A stretch of DNA of 64,000 nucleotides from Oscillospiraceae bacterium (GCA_009783555.1 WRDH01000001.1:62001-126000), one strand, 5' to 3'; counted from the stretch's first letter, positions 9,419 to 18,062 are shown. The notes: a model not told the origin generated them from the sequence alone. Translations and numbers: made by a program.

Positions 9419-9447
9419 TTGACATGCAAGCAGAAAATTTGTATAAT
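9419..9447 (+). promoter_or_regulatory. Consensus sigma-A promoter with a long leader
   Basis: TTGACA (9419-9424), 17-bp spacer, TATAAT (9442-9447): both boxes are perfect. The transcript would begin near 9454 and run about 95 bases before the ATG at 9549. The leader contains a GGCGCATTGCGC palindrome near 9521 and no riboswitch class that I recognise. Confidence 0.85.
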
Positions 9448-9548
9448 ATCGGACAGGTTTCGGGCAGGCGAGCTCTGAAGAAGCAAGTTTGAAAGATGAA
9501 CGTTAAAACCATAAGGAAGTGGCGCATTGCGCTATTGAGTAAAACAAG

Positions 9549-11480
9549 ATGCCGGGTAAGTTAAAGTCACTATTACCACCGAAATGGAAGATGGCAGCGA
9601 TACTGTCAATATCGTTTGCATTACCGTTTCTGGTGTTCATTTATACAGTTTTCGATTTGTACCTGCACAATCCGGCGGACTTTACCGTAAGCTGGAAATT
9701 TTTGCTGCCACCGTTATCGGGCGTATTTTTTCTTTCATTCTTTGCATTTACGTTTATACTGTTACTTTTATGGAACAAGAAATTAATAACAGGTCTGATT
9801 TTACTTTTGCTTTGCGGGATATTGGTTGTTGCCGCGAGATTTGTTTTAGGGATTTTTACGTTTGCATTCTTATATATAATAAGTGCTATCGTGATTATGA
9901 TGGTCATATGGGTTTTGATTGTAAAGCTGTTGAAAGAGGATGCGATTGATTATGCGATGCTATTGATGTGGGGGTCTCTTGTTGCAGCATACGTTCAAAC
10001 CTTGTTTTTAAACGGTAACATGGAAGCCATCATGGGACACCAAACGGACTATAGCGAACGAACAGCCGGTAATATCATCAACTTGTTTATCTGGGCTGTG
10101 ATTATACTCATTCCTTTGTGTGTTTTTATATTTTTTAAGATAAAAAAGAAGAGCTTTCATTACGAGAAAGCGTTTGTCTTTTCATTGGTTATTTTATCCG
10201 GTATGCAAATCGCCGGACTGGTTTCTACAGCCTTAACGACTGAATTGCCGGAAGGATATGATCAAGAGCCGGTGTATTTTACACACAATGCCGCCGTAAA
10301 CTTTAATTCCGATGAGAATATAGTAGTTTTTGTGATTGACACATTTGATGTTATTTTAGTGCGGCACGCATTAGAGCTAAACCCGCATTTATGGGAGTAT
10401 TTTACCGGTTTTACTTATTACGAGGACAATACTTCAGAATACTTCGATACCGTTGCATCAGTGACATCGATGTTGACACAGCATCATATACTGCCGTGGG
10501 AAAGCGGCTGGACGTACATTGACAGGGCGTGGGACAGGCATACAATGATCGACACTCTAAGAGATAACGGGTATAGCACAAACCTTTTTCTTGACCGGAC
10601 ATGCTCGTTTGGCAAATATGAGAATATAAGAGGCAGGACCGATAATACAATTGTGGCTGACAGGTTGAATATACACTTCAGGCATTTTATACCGGTGACT
10701 ACACGTCTGTCGCTTGGGAGGTGATCACCGTATTTTCTGAAAAACACATAACTTTCAACCATCGGTCCGGATTTTAGTAATGCCTTCTTCTTCCTTGATG
10801 CCGAAAATGATGACTCGACTTTTATTCCTGTCGTCAGCAGATATTCCGATATGCGATTTTACAGATATATTAAAGAAGCGGAGTTTTCGGCGGATCGCGA
10901 TGAAAATTTCTTTATGTTTATGCATATAAACGGTCCTCATTCCTACGGCGACAGAAATGATCCGGGTTCTTGGGGATTTCATTATGATGAAGTAAGCGGA
11001 CAAATGAGGTACGGCGGGGATATGTATGACATCATCCATGCGTGTTTTGAAATGCTTAACCTTTATTTCAACAAGATGAAAGAAATCGGGGTATATGACA
11101 ACAGTACGATCATTATACTCGGTGACCATGGACTAAGATGGCGTTATCCTGAAACCACAGCATTGCTTATTAAGCCAAAAGGCTCAACCGGAGCATTGAC
11201 GTTAGATACTACTACTTCGCTTTCAAACAAATACTTTACATCAAGCATACTGGAGGCGGCAGGATTACCGAACGGGGAGTTCGGGGTATCACATTTCGAC
11301 ATTATCGATGGCGCGGCACCCGCTTCTCCAAAAAGGATTATATATGTAAAAGGGCTAAACTCAACAACTCCAAACGGGCGTGTATACGGTGATTACGGGG
11401 TGTGGGAAATCGTCGGTGACGCTAATGCGAAAGAGAGCTGGACTTTTGTTCCCCGAGACCCATTAGACTTTTTCCCCTGA
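9549..11480 (+). pseudogene. Membrane-anchored sulfatase-like (alkaline phosphatase superfamily) protein, two compensating frameshifts
   Basis: The N-terminal 220 residues hold about six hydrophobic helices. The outer domain begins NIVVFVIDTFD, contains a YFDTVASVTSMLTQ segment where LTA-synthase-like enzymes have the catalytic threonine, and ends with IIILGDHGLRWR, a metal-binding DHG motif. The family includes lipoteichoic acid synthases and phosphoglycerol or phosphoethanolamine transferases. The frame stops at 10722-10724 and again at 10749-10751. Between about 10688 and 10760 the sensible protein continues in the +1 frame (TGDYTSVAWEVITVFSEKH), then returns to the first frame with IGPDFSNAFFFLD. 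One lost T in the TTTT run near 10685 and one extra base near 10760 would explain this. Sequencing error and recent gene decay are both possible. The promoter is perfect and the start ATG has a poor ribosome-binding site. Confidence 0.7.
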
Positions 11481-11484
11481 TGTA

Positions 11485-13038
11485 CTACTCTCGTTCCTTC
11501 AAATAACTGCCTGCATCCTTAAAGAAGCTTGCGACTATTATGCAGACGACTATTCCTATCGGGAATGCAGCTATGATTGCCACGCTTTGCAAGCTTTGCA
11601 ATGCGCTGTCAGAGAATATCAGACCAATTGGAAACATAATCAATAGAATAGCCCAAAATGCGCGAACCTTTCTACTTGGCTCCTGACCGGGGTCGAGTTT
11701 TTTATGTGAGTAACATGAGACGACCATTGTCAAAGCGTCGAAGGTAGTTGCATAAAAGATTACCATGTTTATTACTAATATGGTTAATGCGACCGAAGGT
11801 AATGGCAGAGTTTCGAAAATCCCGATTATGATACTTGAAATCGATTCGGGTGCCCAATCGGAAGCAGCTATTGATCCTGCTGCGTCAAATCCTTGTCCGG
11901 GATTGGCGTTAAATTTCATTTGCTGTGACAGTCCGTAGTTTCCGAGGATAATAAAAGAAGTGAAGGTTCCCGCCAGTCCCCAGAAATATGCGCCGAGTAC
12001 CGTGTTTTTGAGTGTTCTGCCTTTGCTTATCATACCTATGAAGAACGGTGTCGCTATGCACCATGCCATCCAGTATGCCCAGAAGAAGACTGTCCAGTCT
12101 TGAACGAAGGAGTGTTCTCTAAGCGGGTCGGTATATGTAGCTAGTCCTATGAAGTTTTGTGCCAGGTTTCCGATTGCGGCAACTCCTGTTTCCAGGATAT
12201 ACCGGGTTTCGCCACCCAGGAATAAGAAGTAAAACAAAAACGCAAAGAATAAGTATACCGAGAACCTCGCTAATCGTGCTATGCCTCCCATTCCTGTCAA
12301 TACCGCAATTGTATATACAATAGCAATGAGCAGTAATATGCATATAGTCAGTGCAGCACTTGTTGCAATTCCGAAAACATGAGCGAATGCGCCTGCGAGC
12401 AAGGGGGTCGCCAGCGAGAATGTTGTAGCTGTTCCGGCGATGAGGGAGAAGATTGCTACTGTGTCGATGATTCTGCCGACGATTCCATCCACCTTGTTGC
12501 CGAAGAGCGGGCGGCAGGCTTCGGAGAATTTTTGTTTGGTTCTGCCTCTTACGTGCAGCATAAACCCGAATGCTGCTGCCAGTACAATATAAAATGCCCA
12601 TGCAATAGGTCCCCAATGGAACAGCGGGAAAGTTGATGCCCAGACTTGCGTGCTGCCGAGTTCCGATATGCGGGGTTCGCTTGCATACATCGCCCATTCG
12701 CTGAGGGAATAGAATAAAATGTCTGCTGCCATTGTGGCTGTGAAGATCATTGAGCCCCAGGCAAATGAGCTGTATTGTGGGTTTTCGTCGATTGTGCCCA
12801 GCTTGATTTTTCCGAATCTTGAGAAGGCTATGTACATAGTCGCTCCCAGTGCAAACAATCCCATAAGGATATAATAGATTCCCATGTCATCGCCCAGAAA
12901 TCCTCTGATTATCAAGAGAACTCTGTCGGCTCCTTCGACAAATGCGAATAGCAGTGCTAATGTCAAAACTCCAACAAGCGGGACAATCATTGATATCCAG
13001 TCGATGTTTGACTTTTGTGTGTTTGTTTCGTTATTCAC
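11485..13038 (-). CDS. BCCT-family transporter, probable choline or betaine uptake
   Basis: A 517-residue protein with about 12 membrane helices. It carries the BCCT signature region FFWAYWMAWCIATPFFIGMI followed by SKGRTLKN, and other tryptophan-rich helices such as FPLFHWGPIAWAFY. The family uses sodium or proton gradients to import quaternary amines such as choline, betaine and carnitine. Position decides for choline here: the gene follows the fused cytidylyltransferase/choline kinase with an 8-bp overlap, so LicB's usual role as choline permease would be taken by a BCCT protein. The start is a GTG at 13038 with AGGAGG nine bases upstream. Confidence 0.9.
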   Translation of the reverse strand: MNNETNTQKSNIDWISMIVPLVGVLTLALLFAFVEGADRVLLIIRGFLGDDMGIYYILMGLFALGATMYIAFSRFGKIKLGTIDENPQYSSFAWGSMIFTATMAADILFYSLSEWAMYASEPRISELGSTQVWASTFPLFHWGPIAWAFYIVLAAAFGFMLHVRGRTKQKFSEACRPLFGNKVDGIVGRIIDTVAIFSLIAGTATTFSLATPLLAGAFAHVFGIATSAALTICILLLIAIVYTIAVLTGMGGIARLARFSVYLFFAFLFYFLFLGGETRYILETGVAAIGNLAQNFIGLATYTDPLREHSFVQDWTVFFWAYWMAWCIATPFFIGMISKGRTLKNTVLGAYFWGLAGTFTSFIILGNYGLSQQMKFNANPGQGFDAAGSIAASDWAPESISSIIIGIFETLPLPSVALTILVINMVIFYATTFDALTMVVSCYSHKKLDPGQEPSRKVRAFWAILLIMFPIGLIFSDSALQSLQSVAIIAAFPIGIVVCIIVASFFKDAGSYLKERE

Positions 13039-14869
13039 CTTTTTCTTCCTCCTGATTTTTGAAAATTCTATAATAATCCTTGGCGAATCTATACTGCCTC
13101 AAAGAGTATTCACCGAATTCTACGCCCATGTGGCTTTTGTATTCGCACCAGTTGCTCCAGAGCATGCCGCACATTGCTATGTATGCGTAGATTTTACGTC
13201 TGGTTACTTCGGAGCAGCCTTCCGTGAAGTAGCAATCTATCAATGTTTCGACCTGATCCCTGTCATACATTGCATAGACTGCGAACATGGCGATGTCTAC
13301 GTGCGGGTCTTGCATGGCGGAGTATTCCCAGTCTATGAGGCGGATTCTTTGTTCTTTTCCGGTTTCTTCAAAGAGGAAGTTGTCGGGGACAGCATCGATG
13401 TGGGTGAGAGCCCGGTCTTTGCTGATGGAGTCAATAAACTTTTTCATGCTCATTACATTGTCTTTTATTTCTTTATAATCACTGAAATATGAGTCGGGAG
13501 TAAGCCAGAGGCTTTCGTAGTATTCAATACGTTCAAAAATGTCGAATGTGTGGTCAACACTAAGCTTCATATTATGGAATTCTCTCAGCTTTTTCATGCA
13601 GGCTTTGACATCCTTTATATCAAACGGGTCACATACTCTTGCGGTTTCGAGGTATTTTGTAACTTTATAGCCGGTTTTCGGGTCGATATATATAACATCG
13701 TCACTGATGTTTAGGTTAGAAATGATTTCATAAACCCGAAACTCGTTCTCCCGGTCTATCATTTTGTCGGTGCCTTCTCCGGGGATGCGCATGATGTATT
13801 TTATGCTGTCATATGTAAATATGAATGAGTGATTTGTCATTCCTATTTTTATCGGCTCGATATTTTTTATTTTGTCTTCCGAACAGTTGAATACTTTTGC
13901 TATGGCTTTCATGATAACGCTGTTTGAGGTGTCATTGTATGTGTGGTCGAAAAGTCTCAGTTCCTCTAGGTTTTCAAACTCAAGGACGTTGCCGGTTTGT
14001 TTGTTCATGTATATGGGCATGGTTTTAATATTGTCAATAAGTATTTGCTCCCAGAAGTAATCGCCTGTTCCCGGTCTGTTAAAGTAGTTATTTAGGTGGG
14101 AACGAAATGCAGCGGACAGGTCGGATGTGAAGTAAGCCGGTCCAATCAGTGCCCAGGAGTTTTCACCGCCGACTTTTATACTTTCGATTTTGTCTGATGC
14201 TGATGAAGTTATGTACCATTCGCCTGTGTTATCTTCGATAAATACGCATGAGTACCAGCTCCGTGATTCATATAGATTGAAGATGTTTTTTTCGATGTAG
14301 AAATCTGACATGAGAAGGTATGAGTTGTCCAGCCACTCTCTTGCACAATACAGGCTGCTGAGGTTGTTTTTTGTTGTATACTCGGGGTTAAATACGAGCT
14401 TTACACCGTACTTGTCAATCAGATAGTCGAAGCTTTCTTTTTTGTAACCGACTACGATAATTATTTCATTGATGCCTTTTTCAATGAGTTGCTCAATCTG
14501 TCTTTCAATCATGGGCTGTCCGTAAACTTTGAGCAAACCCTTGGGTTTTTCGTAGGTGAGCGGCACAAAGCGGGAGCCGAAGCCGGCGGCGAGGATTATT
14601 GCATTCTTGACTTTGTATTTGTTAAGCTGCGTCTGCCCTTTTTTGGTGAGGCAAGACAGGGGACGGTTCTCTGTCTTACCGGCAGGAGAACAAGACAGAG
14701 AACCGTCCCCTGTCTTACTGTATTCGATTAATCCGGCATCAAGGCACTCTTTAAGAGTGCTGTTAACAAGACCAAGTGACAGCTTGGTTGCTGCAGCCAG
14801 TTCACGTTGTGTTGCACGAGGATTATCGAGCAGATATCTGCAAATTGGAACAAAATGTTTGATTTCCAT
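13031..14869 (-). CDS. licCA: Winged-helix / phosphocholine cytidylyltransferase / choline kinase fusion (LicC-LicA type)
   Basis: A 612-residue three-part protein. Residues 1-75 are a winged helix-turn-helix (helices in TQRELAAATKLSLGLVN). Residues 88-300 are a nucleotidyltransferase with AIILAAGFGSRFVPLTYEKP, the G-x-G-x-R and K-P signature of LicC. Residues 320-612 are a choline/aminoglycoside kinase fold with HIDAVPDN at 490-497 and IDWEY at 512-516. It should phosphorylate choline and activate it to CDP-choline. A 66-bp palindromic element is inserted in frame at residues 52-73, in the expected wing of the DNA-binding domain. I start at 14869: an upstream in-frame ATG lies on the -35 box. 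The operator-like repeat at 14889-14925 suggests self-regulation. No licD was found. Confidence 0.88.
   Translation of the reverse strand: MEIKHFVPICRYLLDNPRATQRELAAATKLSLGLVNSTLKECLDAGLIEYSKTGDGSLSCSPAGKTENRPLSCLTKKGQTQLNKYKVKNAIILAAGFGSRFVPLTYEKPKGLLKVYGQPMIERQIEQLIEKGINEIIIVVGYKKESFDYLIDKYGVKLVFNPEYTTKNNLSSLYCAREWLDNSYLLMSDFYIEKNIFNLYESRSWYSCVFIEDNTGEWYITSSASDKIESIKVGGENSWALIGPAYFTSDLSAAFRSHLNNYFNRPGTGDYFWEQILIDNIKTMPIYMNKQTGNVLEFENLEELRLFDHTYNDTSNSVIMKAIAKVFNCSEDKIKNIEPIKIGMTNHSFIFTYDSIKYIMRIPGEGTDKMIDRENEFRVYEIISNLNISDDVIYIDPKTGYKVTKYLETARVCDPFDIKDVKACMKKLREFHNMKLSVDHTFDIFERIEYYESLWLTPDSYFSDYKEIKDNVMSMKKFIDSISKDRALTHIDAVPDNFLFEETGKEQRIRLIDWEYSAMQDPHVDIAMFAVYAMYDRDQVETLIDCYFTEGCSEVTRRKIYAYIAMCGMLWSNWCEYKSHMGVEFGEYSLRQYRFAKDYYRIFKNQEEEKGE
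14653..14718. repeat. Palindromic element A1, in frame inside licCA
   Basis: Two inverted copies of a unit AAGACAGGGGACGGTTCTCT plus GTCTTAC, about 27 bp each, separated by a 12-bp centre. The whole 66 bp equals 22 codons and is read through as GDGSLSCSPAGKTENRPLSC on the minus strand. A near-identical element is at 60209-60276 inside another gene. Confidence 0.9.
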
Positions 14870-14888
14870 GGAAATTATTTCTCCCTGA

Positions 14889-14925
14889 TGTTCAATATTG
14901 GCGAGTATATACGGAATATTGAACA
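14889..14925. promoter_or_regulatory. Operator-like inverted repeat around the licCA -10 box
   Basis: TGTTCAATATT (14889-14899) and its exact reverse complement AATATTGAACA (14915-14925) are separated by 15 bases. The licCA -10 box lies in the gap and the upstream arm fills most of the spacer toward the -35 box. A protein bound to both arms would block RNA polymerase. The winged-helix domain of LicCA itself is the obvious candidate ligand. Confidence 0.75.
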
Positions 14926-14932
14926 TTGTCAA
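14904..14932 (-). promoter_or_regulatory. Sigma-A promoter for licCA and the BCCT gene
   Basis: On the minus strand: a perfect TTGACA (14927-14932), 17-bp spacer, TATACT (14904-14909). Transcription should begin near 14897, within the downstream arm of the inverted repeat, 28 bases before the ATG at 14869. Confidence 0.85.
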
Positions 14933-14945
14933 GATAAATTTTGAA

Positions 14946-14980
14946 GAAGACAGATGAACCGTCCCCGTGGCTCGTGTCTT
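14946..14980. repeat. Palindromic element A2 (half-length), between divergent promoters
   Basis: A degenerate single unit of the same family as 14653-14718: AAGACAGATGAACCGTCCCC, a short centre and GTGTCTT. It occupies the space between the -35 boxes of the licCA promoter and of the promoter at 14986. Confidence 0.65.
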
Positions 14981-14985
14981 TTTCC

Positions 14986-15014
14986 TTGCATTTCCATTGT
15001 ATACCTAATATAAT
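14986..15014 (+). promoter_or_regulatory. Sigma-A promoter at the head of the 41-kb plus-strand gene run
   Basis: TTGCAT (14986-14991), 17-bp spacer, perfect TATAAT (15009-15014). The predicted start near 15021 is only about 11 bases before the GTG at 15032, so the leader is very short and the GGGGTGAT ribosome-binding site sits right at the 5' end. Confidence 0.75.
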
Positions 15015-15031
15015 GTGCGGGGTGATTATAA

Positions 15032-16063
15032 GTGCTTAAGGATAAAACTTTACTTATTACCGGGGGGACGGGGTCTTTCGGGAATGCTGTTCTGCGGCGG
15101 TTTCTGGATTCGGATGTGAGTGAGATACGCATATTCAGCCGTGATGAGAAGAAGCAGGATGATATGCGCAACCTGTATGCAAATGATAAAATCAAGTTTT
15201 ATGTTGGTGATGTGCGTCAGCCGGAGAGTATCAAGGATGCTATGTCCGGAGTGGATTACGTTTTCCATGCGGCTGCACTGAAGCAGGTTCCTTCTTGTGA
15301 ATTTTTCCCGCTTGAAGCTGTACGTACAAATGTCCTTGGCACTGAAAATGTTCTTGAAGCAGCGATTCAATGCGGTGCAGAAAAGGTTATTTGCCTATCA
15401 ACAGATAAAGCGGTCTATCCTATTAACGCAATGGGAATGTCAAAGGCATTAATGGAAAAGCTCGCGGTTTCAAAATCGCGAACTCCCGGAAAAGCCAAAA
15501 CAACGATATGTGTTACCAGATATGGAAATGTTATGTGTTCAAGAGGTTCTGTCATACCTCTTTTTATAAACCAGATAAAAAACGGGAATGAACTGACCAT
15601 AACAGATCCGAACATGACACGATTTATGATGTCGCTTGATGATGCAATCGACCTTGTTTTATTTGCGTTTAGTAATGCAAAGGGCGGCGAGTTGTTTGTT
15701 CAGAAGTCACCGGCGTGTACGATAGCGGATTTAGCCGCAGCGGTCAACGAGATATTCGATGGTGATAAAGAGACGCGGATTATAGGTACAAGGCACGGCG
15801 AGAAGGTATATGAGTCGCTTCTTACACGTGAGGAAATGTCTAAGGCAGTCGATTTAGGCAGCTACTATATGATTCCGATTGATGCAAGGGATTTAAACTA
15901 TGCGAATTATTTTACGACCGGAGACCCTGCCGAGCAGAGTATGGACGATTATACATCACATAATACCTTACGTTTGAATAGTGACGAGGTCAAGGGCTTA
16001 CTGTTGTCGCTGGACTATGTGAAGGAAGCACTGCGAACAGGTAAAGCAGGAGAGGGTTATTAA
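15032..16063 (+). CDS. capE: UDP-GlcNAc 4,6-dehydratase/5-epimerase (CapE/FnlA/WbjB type)
   Basis: A 343-residue short-chain dehydrogenase. GGTGSFG at 11-17 is the NAD(P)-binding turn. STDKAVYPINAMGMSKALMEK carries the modified catalytic site in which methionine replaces tyrosine (M134 and K138), a mark of the FlaA1/CapE branch. CapE converts UDP-GlcNAc to a UDP-4-keto-6-deoxy-L-hexose. The start is a GTG. The 2-epimerase and reductase needed for the next steps follow immediately, so the three genes make a complete route to a UDP-L-6-deoxy-HexNAc. Confidence 0.9.
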   Translation: MLKDKTLLITGGTGSFGNAVLRRFLDSDVSEIRIFSRDEKKQDDMRNLYANDKIKFYVGDVRQPESIKDAMSGVDYVFHAAALKQVPSCEFFPLEAVRTNVLGTENVLEAAIQCGAEKVICLSTDKAVYPINAMGMSKALMEKLAVSKSRTPGKAKTTICVTRYGNVMCSRGSVIPLFINQIKNGNELTITDPNMTRFMMSLDDAIDLVLFAFSNAKGGELFVQKSPACTIADLAAAVNEIFDGDKETRIIGTRHGEKVYESLLTREEMSKAVDLGSYYMIPIDARDLNYANYFTTGDPAEQSMDDYTSHNTLRLNSDEVKGLLLSLDYVKEALRTGKAGEGY

Positions 16064-16064
16064 A

Positions 16065-17183
16065 ATGGCTAAATTGAAACTGGCTACTATTGTGGGTACG
16101 CGTCCTGAGCTTATAAAGCTGTCTGAGGTTATAAAGCTTGCTGATAAGCACTTTGAGCATGTTCTTGTCCACACCGGTCAAAACTATGACTACTCACTAA
16201 ACAAGGTTTTCTTTGAAGGACTCGATTTGCCTGAGCCTGACTATTATCTGGATACACCGGGAGAGCATCTTGGTGAATCGATTGGAAACATCATATCTAA
16301 ATCATATGAGCTGCTGGAGAAAATAGCACCGGATGCTGTATTGATTCTTGGGGATACAAATTCGGCACTTTCGGCAATATCGGCAAAACGTCTTAAGATT
16401 CCGATTTTTCATATGGAGGCGGGGAACCGGTGTTTTGATGAAAATCTGCCCGAAGAAGTGAACCGCCGCATTGTCGATCATACAAGCGATGTTAATCTGG
16501 CATATACGGAGCATGCGCGCCGCTATTTATTGGCAGAAAACATTAAGCCTGAATATGTGTTTGTTACAGGCTCGCCAATGCCTGAAGTCATAAATGCAAG
16601 CGCAGGACGACCGACAGATGTACTCGAAAGACTGCAGCTTGAACGGAAAAAGTATTTTCTGCTCTCGGCACACCGCGAAGAGAATATTGATATTGAAGCC
16701 AACTTCGCTGACCTGATGAATGCTGTAAATATGCTGGCGGAGCAGTACGGGTTGCCGATTATATATTCACTGCATCCGCGTAGTGAGAAGTTTATCAAGC
16801 AGCGGGGCATTGAGTTTCATCCACTTGTTAGAAAGCTTACACCATTTGGTTTTAATGATTACATAGCATTACAAAAGGCTGCATTTTGCGTTATATCCGA
16901 CAGCGGGACTCTTGCGGAAGAATCAAGTATATTGCGTTTCCCGGCAGTGTCGATACGGACAAGCACGGAACGTCCTGAAGCGGTTGACAAAGGTAGCTTT
17001 GTGATAGGCGGTATAAGCGCAAAGACGATTTTAAGCACTGTGGATCTGGCAGTTTCACTGATGGATTCAGGTAATGCAGATGTACCGGACTACCAAGATA
17101 CTAATGTATCGGCAAAAGTAATAAAGATTATACAGGGATATACAGAAATAATTATCGAGCGGGTTTGGAGAAAACGTACATGA
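16065..17183 (+). CDS. capG: UDP-N-acetylglucosamine 2-epimerase-like enzyme (CapG/FnlC/WbjD type)
   Basis: A 372-residue protein with the opening GTRPELIKLSEVI, the HTGQNYDYSLNKVFFEGL block and HMEAGNRCFDENLPEEVNR, all close to the non-hydrolysing WecB family and especially to the WbjD/FnlC branch. ISDSGTLAEESS and RTSTERPEA complete the GT-B-like active site. It would invert carbon 2 of the reduced 6-deoxy-L-sugar to give UDP-L-FucNAc or UDP-L-QuiNAc. It begins one base after the capE stop codon, and its own stop overlaps the next start as ATGA. Confidence 0.9.
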   Translation: MAKLKLATIVGTRPELIKLSEVIKLADKHFEHVLVHTGQNYDYSLNKVFFEGLDLPEPDYYLDTPGEHLGESIGNIISKSYELLEKIAPDAVLILGDTNSALSAISAKRLKIPIFHMEAGNRCFDENLPEEVNRRIVDHTSDVNLAYTEHARRYLLAENIKPEYVFVTGSPMPEVINASAGRPTDVLERLQLERKKYFLLSAHREENIDIEANFADLMNAVNMLAEQYGLPIIYSLHPRSEKFIKQRGIEFHPLVRKLTPFGFNDYIALQKAAFCVISDSGTLAEESSILRFPAVSIRTSTERPEAVDKGSFVIGGISAKTILSTVDLAVSLMDSGNADVPDYQDTNVSAKVIKIIQGYTEIIIERVWRKRT

Positions 17184-18049
17184 AACGCATAGCAATCCTC
17201 GGCGGAACCGGTATGGCAGGAAATGTCGCAGTCACATACCTTAGCGAGTTGGGGTATGACGTATTTTTTATGTCTCTGGACGCACCGGATACCGGTAAAA
17301 GCAAAGCACTGGATGCGACGGATTTTCCGGCTCTGACCAAATGGCTTGATACTGTTGTCCCCGATGTAGTTTTCAATTGCCTGGGAACTCTTGTGAAGGA
17401 CTCCGAAGCAAGACCTGATATTGCTATTTTACTGAACTCATATTTACCTCATTTTCTTGAATTTAAGTATCGAAATACCAAAACAAAAATCATCCATCTA
17501 TCAACTGACTGTGTATTTTCAGGTTCACGCGGCGGATATAAAGAGACAGATGTTCCTGATGGTGAAACAGTTTATGACCGCACAAAAGCTCTGGGTGAGA
17601 TAGTCAATGATAAGAATCTGACATTTCGTATGTCAATTATAGGACCTGACAGAAATGCTAAAGGCATCGGATTATTCAACTGGTTTATGAGTCAAAGCGG
17701 CATCATCCGAGGTTATTCCAAAGCAATGTGGACGGGGCTTACAACGATTGAACTGGCAAGAGCTGTTGATGCCGCAATCAAACAAGACCTGACCGGGTTA
17801 TATCATCTTGTGCCGGATAAATCGATAGATAAGTATAGCCTGTTAATTTTGTTTAAAAAAATCTTCGGCAAAGTAGATGTAGAGATAGAGGCTTATGATG
17901 GCTTTGTCACTGATAAAACGCTTATCAACACAAGAACTGATTTTGATTTTGTTGTACATGATTATCCGAAGCAGCTTGAAGATATGAAAGACTGGATAGA
18001 GAATCATAGTGAGCTTTATAAGCATTACAAGATGAGTATTACCGGCTAA
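17180..18049 (+). CDS. RmlD-like NDP-4-keto-sugar reductase
   Basis: A 289-residue short-chain reductase with GGTGMAGN near residue 8, LSTDCVFSG and YDRTKALGE (the YxxxK pair). In the L-FucNAc route the matching enzyme (CapF/FnlB/WbjC) is about 370 residues because it carries a C-terminal cupin that epimerises carbon 3. Here the cupin is absent and the protein looks like RmlD and WbvR, the reductase known from UDP-L-QuiNAc synthesis. I therefore favour UDP-L-QuiNAc as end product. The ATG at 17180 overlaps the upstream stop and has GGAG nine bases before it. Confidence 0.85.
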   Translation: MKRIAILGGTGMAGNVAVTYLSELGYDVFFMSLDAPDTGKSKALDATDFPALTKWLDTVVPDVVFNCLGTLVKDSEARPDIAILLNSYLPHFLEFKYRNTKTKIIHLSTDCVFSGSRGGYKETDVPDGETVYDRTKALGEIVNDKNLTFRMSIIGPDRNAKGIGLFNWFMSQSGIIRGYSKAMWTGLTTIELARAVDAAIKQDLTGLYHLVPDKSIDKYSLLILFKKIFGKVDVEIEAYDGFVTDKTLINTRTDFDFVVHDYPKQLEDMKDWIENHSELYKHYKMSITG

Positions 18050-18062
18050 AAGGTGAGATTTT

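Noticed and set aside
9448-9548. Known riboswitch in the long leader
   Set aside because: I could not match it to the conserved cores of the SAM, TPP, cobalamin, c-di-GMP, ZTP or preQ1 classes; only a palindrome is clear.
12119-12697. 192-codon open frame overlapping the BCCT gene
   Set aside because: It is in another frame of a gene with a clear family signature, and its own translation is rich in Arg, His and Cys with no recognisable motif.
12884-13492. 202-codon plus-strand frame across the BCCT/licCA junction
   Set aside because: It is antisense to two well-supported genes and lacks a ribosome-binding site or any family resemblance.
14653-14718. Possible CRISPR or rho-independent terminator made by the palindromic repeats
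   Set aside because: Copies are dispersed over 45 kb, not regularly spaced with unique spacers, and most lie within reading frames. None is followed by a run of T on either strand.
13039-14932. Longer LicCA beginning at the ATG at 14932
   Set aside because: That ATG coincides with the TTGACA -35 box and the extra 21 residues would be encoded by the operator region, so the transcript would not contain them.
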